Assembly: GCA_029582165.1 (NCBI GenBank)
Contig: CM055893.1
Location: forward strand, 21,080,679 to 21,144,678
Length of the DNA stretch: 64,000 nt
DNA from: Portulaca oleracea
Taxonomy: Eukaryota > Streptophyta > Magnoliopsida > Caryophyllales > Portulacaceae
Reading direction: 5' to 3'
In this document: one piece after another, positions 9,944 to 22,095 of the stretch
Numbering within the stretch: the stretch's first letter is position 1
Layout of the letters: each line of letters starts with the position of its first letter
Made by a program: the position numbers and the translations under genes
The notes under the pieces: generated by a model
The model's input: only the letters and a program-made list of their open reading frames with translations
The model's database searches: none
What the model was told of the DNA's origin: nothing

Positions 9944-10878
9944 ATCATGAGCTTAGTGCTTGTAAGGATCTTATCTTATTGTCCCCTAATGAACCACAAA
10001 CCCCACAAAATAACAATCCCCTACTTGTCCCACTTCTAGAAGAGTATGCATTTTTATTTCCAGATGAAATGCCCCCCGGATTGCCCCCCAAAAGAGACAT
10101 CCAGCAGAAGATTGATCTAGTTCCACGATCAGTCTTACCTAATAAACCTGCTTATTGGATGACTCCAGCTGAAACTGCAGAGGTTCAGAGGCAAGTAGAT
10201 GATCTTCTTAGCAAGTGAATGATCAGGGATAGCCCAAGTCCATGTGCAGTACCAGCTTTATTAGTCCCCAAGAATGATGGCAGCCAAAGAATGTATATAG
10301 ACTGCAGAACTATTAACAAAATCACTATAAAGTATAGGTTTCCAATACCTTTGTTGAAGATCCTCTTGATGAGCTCCATGGGTCTCAAGTGTTTTCAAAG
10401 ATAGATCTGAGAAGTGACTATTATCAAATCAGAATATATGAAGGTGATGAATGGAAAACAATATTCAAGACAAAGGGAGGTTTATTTGAATGGCTTGTAA
10501 TGCCCTTTGGTCTCACTAATGCTCCTTCTACATTCATGAGACTTATGAATGAGGCACTGAAACCTTTGATTGGTAGTTGTGTAGTAGTTTATTTTGAAGA
10601 TGTCTTGGTTTATAGCAAGATAGAAGCAGAACATCAGCGACATCTGAAGCTAGTGATGGAAATTCTGTCCAAGGAGAAGTTGTATGGGAATTTAAAGAAA
10701 TTCCAGTTCTTCACAGACCAAGTTATTTTCTTTGGTTATACAGTATCAGCTGATGGCATTCAAGTTGATCAAAAGAAAATCAAGGCCATTGAAGAGTGGA
10801 CTCCAACAACACCCTTATCGCATGGATTAGCTTCTTATGATAAGGAGCTTTCATGGATTAGCTTCTTTCTATAGAATA
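9944..10878 (+). pseudogene. Family C reverse transcriptase
   Basis: Begins in the linker before RT (DLILLSPNEPQ) and runs through LPPKRDIQQKIDLVP and the fingers to the palm. Breaks: an in-frame TGA at 10,216-10,218, a frameshift near 10,345-10,390, and a garbled end at 10,805-10,878 where a short segment (GGATTAGCTTCTT) is present twice. The catalytic box reads YFED instead of YFDD, so one metal-binding Asp is replaced. It is related to, but clearly distinct from, the family A and B polymerases in the window. Confidence 0.8.
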
Positions 10879-11262
10879 TTTGTGAGAAATTTCAGCACCC
10901 TTATCGCACCTATCACAGAAGTAATCAGAGCCAAGTCTTTTTAATGGACTCATACAACACAAAAGGCCTTTGAACCGATAAAAGAAAAGCTTACAGCAGC
11001 ACCAGTTCTTGCTTTTCCAGGCTTTTCTAAGGTCTTTGAAGTTGAGTGTGATGCCTCAAGAGTTGGTGTAGGTGCTGTCCTATCTCAAGAGGGTAGGCTT
11101 TATAGCCTATTTCAGTGAAAAGTTAGCAAAGAAGAAATTTAGCACTTATGATAAGGAATTTTATGCTATCATCATAGCTCTTGAACATTGGAGGCATTAT
11201 TTGGTTGGTGGAGAATTTATTCTGCATAGTGATGATGAACCTTGAAATACATTCAAGGACAT
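10879..11262 (+). pseudogene. Family C RNase H, truncated
   Basis: Contains the RT-RNase H connection ([12 protein letters not shown]) and [20 protein letters not shown], with the first catalytic Asp. In-frame stops (for example TAA near 10,942) and a frameshift after EGR disrupt it. At about 11,262 the frame passes from IQGHHNL directly to the integrase segment CNICQLSKS, so roughly 120 codons of RNase H end, linker and integrase N-terminus are deleted. Confidence 0.75.
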
Positions 11263-12238
11263 CACAATCTTGTCAAGATGTGCAATATCTGCCAACTATC
11301 AAAGAGCCAAGGCCTACCTCAAGGGCTTCATACCCCTCTACCAGTTTCTAAGGTCCCTGGGAAGATGTCAGTCTTGATTTTATTGTGGGTCAGAGAGGTA
11401 AGGATTCTTTTATGGTTGTTGTTGATAGATTCTAAAAAATGGCGCATTTTATTCCTTGTAATACTACTTTTGATGCTGTGAAAGTTGTTGACTTGTACTT
11501 TCAAGAGGTAGTCAAATTACATGGCATTCTTAAGTCTATGGTTTCAGACAAGGATACCAAATTTTTAAGCCATTTCTGGGTTACATTGTGGAAGAAGATG
11601 GGAACTCAACTCAAGTTTAACACAACTTGTCGCCCCTAGACAGATGGACAAACTGAGGTTACAAGTAGAACCTTAGGTGCACTCTTGAGAAACCTAGTGA
11701 ATAGAAACAAAGGAAGTTGGGATAACATGCTATCGCAAGCAGGGTTTACATTTAATAGAGCCCCAAGCAAAGCTACTGGTTACTCACCTTTCTAAGTAGT
11801 TTATGGTCTGAATCCAATCAGCCCTTTGGATTTAGTTCCCCAAACTACTTTAGTAAAATGTAGCTATGAAGCTGAAGTAAGAGCCAAGCAAATCAAAGAG
11901 TTTCATAAACAAGTACAACATAAAATTCAAAAGCATAATGAGAAGATTGCAGCAGCAGCAAATCAAAAGAGGAGAAGAGTTGTGTTTGTTCTAGGTGACT
12001 TGGTATGGGTACACCTTAGAATAGACAAGTTTCCCAGCAGGAGGAAATGGAAGCTTATTTCCAGGGCAAATGGTCCTTCTGAGGTGTTAGAGCAAGTCAA
12101 TGAAAATGCTTATAAAGTGGATTTATCTTAAGATTATGGAGGGAGTGCAACCTTCAATGTTACAGATCCCAGGCCCTACTATCCAGAAGAGGAGGGTTTA
12201 CCAAGTTTGAGGGCAAACTTTTCGGAGCCTGAGGAGGA
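11263..12238 (+). pseudogene. Family C integrase and polypurine tract
   Basis: Only the CxxC half of the zinc-binding domain remains (CNICQLSK). The catalytic acids are all visible: Asp in SLDFIVG, Asp in VSDKDTKF and Glu in GQTEVTS. Several stops break the frame (near 11,431, 11,638, 11,793 and 12,129). The C-terminal part has GDLVWVHLR and SATFNV, and no chromodomain. The frame then reads through a purine-rich tract at about 12,224-12,238 into the LTR, as in families A and B. Confidence 0.82.
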
Positions 12239-13390
12239 TGATGGAGGGCCATCAACATCAGCATTGCTAGCTGAAACAACAGGACCAAGGAGAGGGCTTT
12301 CTTTCCTCAGATGCTCAGTAGGTCCTTCACAAACTGGGACCTAGTTGGGAATTCGGGAGGGATTAAGTCCCTCTTACAGCAAGAGTAATGTAGCAAGGGA
12401 AGACATGTCCTAGGGTAATTTAAAAGCCATGAATAGAAGCTATGTAATCACCCAAGGAACCTGTGCAGAAGGCAGCCTTGGCCTTAGAACCAAAGTTCAA
12501 TTCATGCAATTGAACCTTGGCAGAACCCCAACCTGTGAAATCAGGGTTCATGTCGATTTCAAGGTTTGAAACAAGTTGCAATGTAAGACAATGACATTTA
12601 GTGAATCCTATGTATTCCTTGGTCCATCAACAACCACTGATCAAGGAGTGCAAGTGACTGAATTCCCTGGACATTTTCTATAGCTAATTTAGTTCAGGGT
12701 ATGCAAGCATCAAGCAGCTTAGACAGTTTTGGAATTCTAAGCTTTAATAAGGTCATTTGGTCATTTATCCTTTAATGATCGAGTAACCTTGAGTTCTCTT
12801 ACTACAAGCTACTATCAACAGCAAGAAGGACTTAAATAATACAGTGGAAAGATGACTAATGCATGGAGAAGCAACTGCTGGCCCAATCAGAACTAGCCTG
12901 CCCTTTTTATTTTGTTTTTGCTGTTTCCTTGATGTAATCTGCTGTAATTAAGTTTTGTATTAGTATGAAGAAGCTCACTTATATATCTTAAGCTAGCTTA
13001 GCAGTCGTTTAGAAGTTTCTTCCAGCTTAGGAAACCTCAATTACTCGTAGACAGTCAACTACTTGTTTCAAGTAGCATATATAAGCTCCTATGTATTGTT
13101 GTTGATTATGAGTGAATGATTTGAGAAATCAGTCGAGCTTGGCTCCTGTGTGTTTGTGAGTGTCTCAAAACTCTCAACTCTTTCTACTTGTCTGTAACTA
13201 AGCTTTGGCAAGCTTCAAAGGTGCTAAGTAGAGCTTAGTTTGTGTCCTGGTGGTGTGGTCTGTATCCAGTGCATGAGCTGAGTAATGCCCTTGTGTTTCC
13301 TGTTGTGATGTGGCTTGTATTAGTTGGATACACAGGTATTCTTATCCTTCCTTATTTGTTTTTCGTTCCTTGTTGCTTTTCCATCCCTAG
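12239..13390 (+). repeat. Family C LTR (3'), right end uncertain
   Basis: Starts TGATGGAGGGCC directly after the purine tract. A TATA box (TATATAAG) lies at about 13,078-13,085. The U5-like part has the same style as family B LTRs (a TCTCAACTC-rich leader, CTGTAACT). I cannot see a clear CA end; candidates lie between about 13,336 and 13,460, where the Tat-2 fragment begins. No partner LTR of this type exists to the left, so this copy lost its 5' end. Confidence 0.65.
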
Positions 13391-13464
13391 GAAAAGCTTA
13401 GGTTGAACAATCAAGGTCAGGGAGGGCCTTTGGAGTTGTCCGGGCAGTGCACTCTGATTGGTTT

Positions 13465-14493
13465 TCGTCTGCACATACATCACTCTTCTATTGGTAAATC
13501 AACTAGAAAATCTGATACCACTCTTCCTTTTATGGCTTTTTGTGGAACAAATTGCAAATCAAATTCTGACAGCATGACCATCCACTGAGCTACCCTGCTA
13601 TTGACCAATGGATGCTCAATAAGGTATTTGAGAGGATTCATGAAAGCGGTCACATGCACGGTATGAGCAAGCATGTAGTGACGTAATTTCCTCGTCGCCT
13701 AATGCAATGCGAGGGATAACCTCTCTACGTTAGAGTATCGGGCCTCATATACCAGAAATTTCTTTCTTATATAATATATCACTCGTTCTTCTTCCTTATA
13801 TCTTTGGGCTAACATAGCCCCCATTGCATTTTCAGTAATGGTTAAATACAAAAGCAACGACTCTTCGGGCTTGGGTGGATCTAAAACAGGTGATTAGACA
13901 AGTACTCGTTGATCATGTCGATGGCAGCATGGCACTTGTCATCCCATTCTGATTTGACCCCCTTCTTCAAATTCTTAAATATAGGGCCACAAATCATGGT
14001 CAGTTTAGATATGAACCGACTAGTATACTGTAACCTGCCTAGGAAACCTTTGATCTCCTTTTCCGTCCTGGGAGGTGGCATTTTCTGTATAGCCTTGAGT
14101 TTTGATTGATCAACCTCAATACCTCTAGAACTCACTATAAAACCCAACAACTTACCTGACGTAACTCCAAAAACACACTTATGTGGATTTAATCTCATTT
14201 CGTATTTACGAAGCTTAAGGAAATTTTTTTAAGGCTATCCAAGTGTGTGTCTTGATCCACAGATTTGATGATCATATCAACTACATAGACTTCTACTTCT
14301 CTATCCATCATGTCATGCAATAATGTGGTGGCGGTCCTCTGATAGGTCGCCCCGACATTCTTCAACCCAAATGGCATCACTACATAACAAAACATGCCCC
14401 AAATAGTAATGAATGTGGTCGTCTCCATGTCCTCCTCAACCATCTTGACCTGGTTGTAACCTGAGTACCCATCCATGAATGAAAAAAGAGGGT
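13465..14493 (-). pseudogene. Tat-2: RT and first RNase H fragment of a second Tat element
   Basis: From right to left: RT palm (FMDGYSGYNQVKM, VMPFGLKNVGATY), thumb (GKLLGFIVSSRGIEVD) and RNase H (AMGAMLAQRYKEEERVIYYI, LRHYMLAHTVHV) ending in GRVVSDFLVDLPIEE. The RT box is YVVD instead of YVDD, which removes a catalytic Asp. An in-frame TAG replaces the usual Trp before ATRKLRHY, and there are frameshifts near 13,890 and 14,200-14,225. The right end is fused at about 14,493 to family A protease. It is clearly a different copy from Tat-1, since it keeps the RNase H segment that Tat-1 has lost. Confidence 0.85.
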
Positions 14494-15784
14494 GTGGACT
14501 AACCTCCAATTGTAGTTTATTCACCATGGTTGTTGAAGCGACATTAGTGCAACTTCCTCCATCAATAATTAGAGAATAAACATTGTCTTAAATTGTACAC
14601 CTTGAATGGAATATGGTCTCCCTTAATTCTTGCTCGTTTGGTACACACGCAACACTTAGAGCTCTTCTTACTACCAACATTTCTCCTTCATCCGCTTCTT
14701 CTATACTTTCTACCTCATTAGCACCAATAGCCTTATCAACCTCCTCTTCACTTTCACCTTCAGTACACTCCGGCTAAACATATAAAGCACTTTGATATTC
14801 AACCAAAGATACAACACTTTTATTAGGACATTCCGAAGCATAGTGACCTAATCCTTGACAACGTAAACATCTTCTTGGGGCTAATGGTTTAGCTTCATGG
14901 ACGTAGGGTTTAGGGATGGATGGGGGCTGATTTTGTGGAGCTTTGTTGTATGGTTGTTTTGTAGGTAATAAGGATCTTTGTTATGGAGTTTAAGGACGTG
15001 TAGGATGGGTTTGTTTGTAGGATGTTTGGTACTTAGTCATGGTCTCTTTTCCTCTATCTTTTCTTTGCCTTTCAACTTTCAAGGCCAAAGAACTCAATTC
15101 ATCCAAAGATTGATAGGAATGTAATTCAACAATATTACGAATCCAATCATTAAGACCAAACAAGTAACGTACCAAAGTTTGAGGTTCATTCTCTTGGAGA
15201 TCACCACGCCAAAGTAGGTGCTCAAATTCTTTTGTATACTCCTCCACGGTCTTACTTCCTTGAATAAATCTTTGCAACTTGTAATAGTTATCTTAGAGAT
15301 AACTTAGTGGTAGAAACTTTCCTTGCAACTTGCTTTTCATCTTACTCCATAACCAGATTTTGTCCTTGCCCTTAGCTTGTCTCTTCTTTTGTAGATTTGT
15401 CCACCAATTGGACACATGCTTGCCCAACTTTAGGGCCACATACTTCACTTTCTTTTCATTATGTACTTTATTAAGATCAAAAACTCTTTCAATAGTTTGC
15501 ATCTAATTTAACAAGTTTTCCGGGTCAAGATTACCATCAAACTCCCGTATTTCCACCTTGAAATCGAACCTTTCCTCCCTTCTTGGACGTCCACTCCTTT
15601 CACTTTGTATGTCCTCTTCGTCACCTTGGGGATTTCAAACATAAGAATCATCACGCATCTCTCTATTTTGAAGATGCATATTTTTCTTCAATTGGTCGGT
15701 GAGATAAGTGATCTTTTGCTTCATCTTCTCTACATTCTCTTGGGAATTCGTGGGAGAATTCATAGGAGAACTTGCACTAGCCAT
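14494..15784 (-). pseudogene. A1: family A gag and protease start
   Basis: Gag starts with an ATG at 15,784 (MASASSP), has the N-terminal coiled segment, the capsid region and a zinc knuckle, CLRCQGLGHYASEC, near 14,880-14,840. The protease active site IIDGGSCTN is intact near 14,565. Many in-frame stops break it: Gly to TGA in SYVGNP, Trp to TAG near 15,503, Gln to TAA at 15,293, and a TAA before the protease active site. The left edge is the fusion with Tat-2 at about 14,493, so RT, RNase H and integrase are missing. Confidence 0.85.
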
Positions 15785-16021
15785 TTAGAATCAATCTTGA
15801 TACCAAAATACCAAAAAGAAACTCACGGTTTGGGCTAGGGTATAGGGACGAGAGATGGTATGTGTTTAGGCTAGATTGTGTTTGGGTTTAGGGGGTTCTT
15901 TGTGGAGTTTTGTGGGGGACGTGTAACGGGGAATTGTGAGGGATGGATTTGTGATGGAAAGATTGTAGAAAGATGGTGCAAGAACTAAGAGAATCAATCT
16001 CCTAAGCTCTGATACAACTTT
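15785..16021 (-). other. A1 leader and primer-binding site
   Basis: Non-coding leader between the 5' LTR and gag. The primer-binding site (complement of GCTCTGATACAA, 16,006-16,017) has one change from the initiator tRNA-Met match. Confidence 0.75.
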
Positions 16022-16823
16022 TGAAGTATAATAGGATCAAAGAGACCTCACTATACACGAAAATCAGGATCTTTATGAACAAAGATAAGAATTTTCCTCT
16101 CTAAGTTCTTATAAGATCAAATGAAAGATTGAAACAAGATAGAAATAAAAAAGATTCAATGGAATATACTAATGATGATTGATATGAACGAATGATAGAA
16201 TTTGATGTGGCTTGAGAACTCTTGAAGATATAGACGCACCACTTCATGAAGATCTTCAACTCTTCCTATCACCAACCAAGCTATCCATGCAAGGAATAGA
16301 AGAAGAGATTCAAACGATTCTCCTAAGGAAAGAATCGGTTCTAGCAAATGCTAGAGAGAACAAGTAGCCTTTAGATGTTTAGTTTGTATTATTTGTTAAT
16401 GATTGAATGTATCTTACAAAGGCCTCCCAAAGGGTCTATTTATAGTACTCTAGGACCCCTTAGGCGTGCATTACATCAAGAATACAATGAATTCTAGATT
16501 ACATCATCTATTACAAGTATGACATCATAAAAGACTCAAAAGTACAAAGCTAGAAAGAAACATTGATATCTTGCTCAATTCTTCTCCAATCTCCAAGATT
16601 CAAAAACCATTAGAAAGCTCTTTGAATGATCTAGATTTTCCTCCAAGATGTCTATTGCAATAGCTTCATGGATCTTGAGATATAGAACAAAGTATCGGAT
16701 TGTTACTTGATGAAGTTATCCATTTTCAAGGGTGATGAGAGTGATTTAAGCTCCTTTTCCATATAAGCTTGTATATCCTCTTGTTGGTTCCCATGATGTG
16801 TATTAGGGACCAAACATACATCA
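16022..16823 (-). repeat. Family A LTR a (subfamily A-II), shared by A1 and A2
   Basis: 802 bp. On the minus strand it begins TGATGTATGTTTGG (right end 16,823) and ends ACTTCA (left end 16,022; the usual end is ACATCA). TATA box (CTATAAATAG) at 16,437-16,446. It is the 5' LTR of A1 and also the 3' LTR of A2, with A2's polypurine tract beginning at 16,824. Confidence 0.88.
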
Positions 16824-17922
16824 TTCCACCCTAGTTGAGAAGAGTTTGTCCTCAAACTAGGAAGTTCTTCTCCATCTTCATAGTAAGCTTTAAGATTACT
16901 CACATGAAAGGTACAACTTCCTTCATAATCTTCACCAAGCTTAAGTTTGTATGCATTGTAACCAATCTTTTCTAGAACTTCATAAGGACCATCACCTCTT
17001 GGTGCTAATTTCCCTTTCCTCCTCGAAAGAAATCTCTCTTTCTTCAAGTGAATCCAAACAAGATCTCCTGGTTCAAATACAACTTTCTTCCTTGTTCTAT
17101 TCACTTTATTCGACACATCTTGTGTATACTTCAATATTTTCTCATGAACTTCTGGATGAAGCTTCTTAATTTCTTCTACCCTTTGGTTAGCTTCAAAGCT
17201 AAACTTTGTAGATGTAGAAATGGGTGTAAGATCCATCAGTTGGAGAGGATTTCTTCCTTAAACCACTTGAAATGGTGATAAGCCCTTTGCTTTACTTGGA
17301 CTTCTATTAAAAGAAAACTCAACATCACATAGAAGAGTATCCAACCCTTTCTTGTCTTTACTAACCAATGTTCGAATAACTCTCCAAAGGTAAGATTTGT
17401 AACTTCTGTTTGACCATCCGTTTGGGGATGACATACGATGCTAAACTTCAATTTCGTAGCAAGCTTCTTCCATAATCTTAGCCAAAAATGACTAAGGAAC
17501 TTTGAGTCTCTATTATTCACCAAAGTCTTTGGAATACCATGTAACTTCACTACTTCTTCAAAGTATAGACTTGCAACTTTAGTAGCATCATAGGTTGTAT
17601 GGCATGGAATGAAGTGTGCCATTTTTGAAAACCTATCAATGACTACGATGATTGAATCCTTGCCTCGTTGAGTTCTCGGTAGACCCACAATGAAGTCTAA
17701 ACTCACATCTTCCCAAGGACTATGTGGAATAGGCAATGGAGTGTACAAGTCTTGTGGTAATGCGTGAGCTTTTGAGATATTACAAGTATTACACCTTTTA
17801 ACCATATGCTCAACATCCTTGATCATACTAGGCCAAAAATAATGCTCTTTCATCACCAAATAAGTTTTCTCAATGCCAAAATGACCAGCCAACGATCCTC
17901 CATGGACTTCCATGATCAACAA
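16703..17922 (-). pseudogene. A2 integrase, reading into the 3' LTR
   Basis: The zinc-binding part (HGGSLAGHFG, CNTCNISK) and core are in the ORF 17,922-17,236. The first Asp is present (SLDFIVG) but the second reads VNNRDSKF where other copies have VSDRDSKF, so the catalytic Asp is lost. A frameshift follows GQTEVTN, and a TAA sits in the VVYGRNP segment. The C-terminal ORF 17,236-16,703 has GDLVWIHLKKERF and PRGDGPYEVLEKIG, no chromodomain, and continues across the polypurine tract for about 40 codons inside LTR a. Reading into the 3' LTR is known for CRM chromoviruses. Confidence 0.85.
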
Positions 17923-18295
17923 CTCACGAATACTACTTCTTGGAATGCATGGATGATTTCCCTTAAAAAGAAATCCATGCTCAATATGAAAGAGTTTGTG
18001 GGGATGCTTCTTGCATAGCTCATAAACTTCCTTGAAATCCTCATCATTCTCATATAACCCTTTAATTTGTTCAAAACCAAGGACTCATGAATCAAGAATA
18101 TGAGTGAGTAAGTACCACCTAGATAAAGCATCCGCTCCTTTGTTGAGGTGTCCCACCTTATGCTTTATCTTGAAGTGAAATGCTTGCATGAACTCAACCA
18201 ATTTGGCATGTCTGGGATTATGTTTGTGTTGCCTTGAATGAACTTTAGTGCTTCATGATCACTATGTAGAATGAATTCACCACTTAGAAGATAAT
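17923..18295 (-). pseudogene. A2 RNase H C-terminal part and linker, split by a solo LTR
   Basis: Encodes the end of RNase H and the linker to integrase with frameshifts (for example VLYLGGTYS out of register at 18,131). It is cut at 18,295 by the solo LTR and resumes at 19,724 with the RALEHW segment of RNase H. Confidence 0.8.
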
Positions 18296-18300
18296 GATGC

Positions 18301-19718
18301 TTATAAGTGCTTCTTGTATATATAAAAACTTGGTTGTTTTGATGAGAATTTGGGGAATATTTGATTTGATGATATTATTTTATACCCGAATTTCCCATAT
18401 TACGCTTGGTTTGGAGTTTGGTGAGTTTTGTAGGGACTTTGCGAAGAATCGATGTAAACCGAGCCAAAAATCAAGTGTAGATCCAAGTTATGAGCTTAAA
18501 GGACCAAGAAGTGAGATGTTGGATCACCCAAGGCCCAAACAATGGCCCAAAGTACTCCTAGGCCTGAAAAAAATAGTGGCACGGGTAGTGCCTATGACCA
18601 GAACGTGAAGAATTGTGTGCAGTGAAGCGACATGGGTAGTGCCTAGGGGGGCACGGTTCGTGTCACTATGAGCACGGTCCGTGTCACCCATGGCACGGTC
18701 CGTGCCTCTCCTGTCTTTTCATTTTCGGCGGTTTTGAGTTGATATTTGCCTATATTATGTTTATTTCCGGCCGAGTAGAGGAGGATCATCATCCACCATC
18801 ATCCATTTCATGCCCTAATCATATCATTCATCATCCATATTCCATTCCATCATTGAAGATTGAGAGAAGATTGAAGATCGAAGAGCAATTTGAACATACT
18901 TTGAAGTGGAGGAGCAAAAGTCCTCCATTGTTGATTCCTAGCAAGATTGTTCTTCACTTGGGTTTATTTCTCATTCTCTCATAGATTTTCATATTCTTTC
19001 TATAATAGATTTCAATTGCTTTGTAGTTTTAAACATGAATAGTGAGTAGTTTATTTTAGTTTAGGGGATGAACCTTTGAAGTTGCTTGATGAATTGACTT
19101 TGTTGGATTGAATTATCATGAATTTAGTTTGTTTCAATCTATTTGATCTTTGAATTGAATCGTTATTGCTTTTGCTTGATCACCAATTGCAAGTTAATAG
19201 GTTGTTGAATGAAGTACCGAAAGGAGAAGTTTGATTACCCGAAAACCTAGATTAAACTAGTGAAAATTATCTAGACATAAAAGTTTTAACTAGGGTTCTT
19301 GAGATAATTAGATCTTTAACCTTGACTAAATCGAAATAGCCACGAAAGTAGGTGCTTGGTTAGTCTTGGCAATTCGCTCTAGTGACAAAATCTCATTGCG
19401 AAGTATTCTATGCGATTATCGAACCTTGATTGTGCAAATTAATGAAATGAAAGTTCAATCCACATCGTTGATTCGTTATTTAACTTAGGTTTCATCCCCT
19501 GAACACCTTTTTACCTTTATTAAATTCGAAAAGTTTGTGTGAATATTAGTTTGTTTAGTTCTTGATTGTGATTAGATTTAGAATTAGTTGTTTCAAACCA
19601 AAAACGGATCGACTTAGCGATCAACTAGGAGGCTAGTTCAGTGCGTTGAAAGGAAAAGTCCCTGTGGGAACGACCTTGATTTATGCTACAATTTCACCCG
19701 TGCACTTGCGGCCTATCA
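18301..19718 (+). repeat. Solo LTR of an Athila/Tat-like gypsy element, TSD GATGC
   Basis: A 1,418-bp insertion in the RNase H of A2. It is flanked by a perfect 5-bp duplication GATGC (18,296-18,300 and 19,719-19,723). The right end CTATCA and the left end TTATAAG would be the inverted pair TGATA/TATCA if the second base changed from G to T. The U5 side carries CCTGTGGGAACGACC and GCACTTGCGGCC, typical of plant Athila/Tat LTR ends. It contains repeated copies of a CACGGTCCGTG palindrome at 18,651-18,706. No internal sequence remains, so it arose by LTR-LTR recombination. No ORF of note. Confidence 0.88.
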
Positions 19719-19723
19719 GATGC

Positions 19724-22095
19724 CAATGCTCAAGAGCTCTTATAATTGCATAGAACTATGTGTTATACTTCCTTTTGGCTTCATTCAACTTCTCACTAAA
19801 GAAAGCAAGAGGTCGGCCATCTTGGGATAGAACGACTCGAATTCCAACTCCACTTGCATCAACTTCAACTTCAAAGACTTTATGAGAGCAAGGTAATGCA
19901 AGAATAGGTGCATGACATAGTTTCTCCTTTATCAACTCAAACGCTTCATTTGCACTCTTATTCCATGAAAACTCTTTCTTCTTCAACAATTCGGTCATAG
20001 GTGTAAGTATAGAGCTAAAATTCTTTATGAACCTTCTATAAAATGATGCTAATCAATGGAAACTCCGTACCTCATGAATTGATGTTGGTGTAGGCCACTC
20101 TTGAATAGCTTTCACTTTCTTCTTGTCGACTTGTATGCCATCTCTTGAAAGAACATATCCAAGGAACACAACCTTGGGTGAGAAAAAGTGACACTTCTCC
20201 ATGTTGGCGTAGAGTTGCTCCTTCTCCAAAATATACATGACCAACTCTAGATGTTTTACATGTTCTCTTTCACTTTTGCTATATACAAGAATATCATCAA
20301 AGTTAACTACTACACACTTGCCAATTAGAGGCTTTAATACATGATTCATGAGACACATGAAAGTAGATGGTCTATTAGTGAGGTCAAATGGCAAGACAAG
20401 CCATTCATACAAGCCTTCTTTTGTTTTGAATGCGGTCTTCCACTCATCTCCTTCATGAATTCGAATTCGATTATATCCACTCCTCAAATCAACTTTAGAG
20501 AACACTACACTCCCATGTAATTAATCAAGTAGATCTTCCAGTCGAGGTATTGGAAACCTATACTTGATTGTAATCTTGTTTATGGCTTGGCAATCCATAC
20601 ATATACGTTGAGATCCATATTTCTTTGGTACAAGCAACACGGGAACAACGCATGGACTCATATTTTCACGTATGAAGCCTTTGGACAAGAGATCATCTAG
20701 TTGCCTTTGAACTTCTTGCGCATCTTTTGGATTCATACTGTAAGCCGGTTTGTTGGGGAGCATTGAACTCGGAACTAGAACAATCTTGTGCTCAATTTCT
20801 CTTCTTGGTGGCAATCCCTTAGGCATCTCTTTTGGGAACAAATGCTTGAAATGTTCCAAAAGAGGTTGAAGCCGAAAGTGGTCATTTGTTGGGGTAGCCT
20901 CCTCCTTTTCCAACTTAGCTAGAATAAGATCTTTGTGCCCTTGGAACTCATGGTGCTCGGCTTTCATAAAGGTCACAATATTTGTCTCCTTCTCTTGTTG
21001 TTGTTGTGGGCGTATGATAGATGATGGTGGTAGGGGTGCCAATGTGATCTTCTTTTTGTTGAGAATAAACGTGTAGGCATTTGTTCTGCCATCATGAATA
21101 ACATGCCTATCAAATAACCAGGGTTCTCCAAACAATATATGACAAGCATCCATTGGAATTACATCACACCAAATACAATCTTTATAGTTTTTGCCAATGG
21201 AAAGACTTACAAGAACACGGTGATCCACATAAATTCCTTCCCCATGACTTAACCATTGAATTGTGTATGGGGATGGGTGTGGACTAACCTCCAATTGTAA
21301 TTTATTCACCATGGTTGTTGATGCGGCATTAGTGCAACTTCCTCCATCAATGATTAGAGAACAAACTTTTGCTTCAATTGTACACCTTGAATGGAATATG
21401 GTCTCTCTTTGTTCTTGCTCGTTTGGTACACAAGCAACACTTAGAGCTCTTCTTACTACCAACATTTCTCCTTCATCCACTTCTTCTATACTTTCTACCT
21501 CATTTGCGCCAATAGCCTCATCAACCTCTTCTTCACTTTCACCTTCATTACACTCTGGCTCATCATATAAAGCACTTTGATATTTATCCAAAAATACATC
21601 TCTTTTATTAGGACAATCTGAAGCATAGTGACCTAATCGTCGGCATCGAAAACATCTTCTTAGGGCTAATGGTTTGGCTTCTTGGACGTGGGGTTTAGGG
21701 ATGGATGGGGGCTGATTTTGTGGAGCTTTGTTGTATGGTTGTTTTGTACGTAATGAGGTTTTGTTGTGGAGTGTAAGGACGTGCAGGATGGGTTTGTTTG
21801 TAGGATGTTTAGTCATGGTCTCTTTTCCTCTATCTTTTCTTTGCCTTTTAACTTTCAAGGCCAAAGAACTCAATTCATCCAAAGATTGATAGGAATGAAA
21901 TTCAACAATATTACGAATCCAATCATCAAGCCCAAACAAGTAACATACCAAAGTTTGAGGTTCATTCTCTTGGAGATCACAACGCCAAAGTAGGTGCTCA
22001 AATTCTTTTGTATACTCCTCCACGGTCCTACTTCCTTGAACAAATTTTTGCAACTTGTAATAGCTATCTTGGAGATAACTTGGTGGTAGAAACAT
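19724..22095 (-). pseudogene. A2 gag C-terminus, protease, RT and RNase H in one frame
   Basis: From 22,095 to 19,756 one frame is open except for two stops: TAA at 20,521-20,523 and TGA at 20,053-20,055. In the first ORF (524 codons) the zinc knuckle CFRCRRLGHYASDC is at residues 148-161, the protease site LIIDGGSCTN has Asp at residue 250, and RT starts near residue 420. RT has NFDD in place of YFDD, keeping both Asp but losing the Tyr. RNase H keeps VEVDASGVG. At 19,756 a stop and a small deletion lead to the split segment ending at the solo LTR. Confidence 0.87.

Noticed and set aside
18294..18984. Two ORFs in the solo LTR
   Set aside because: They start or end outside the LTR boundary or use untranslated LTR sequence, with no recognisable domain.
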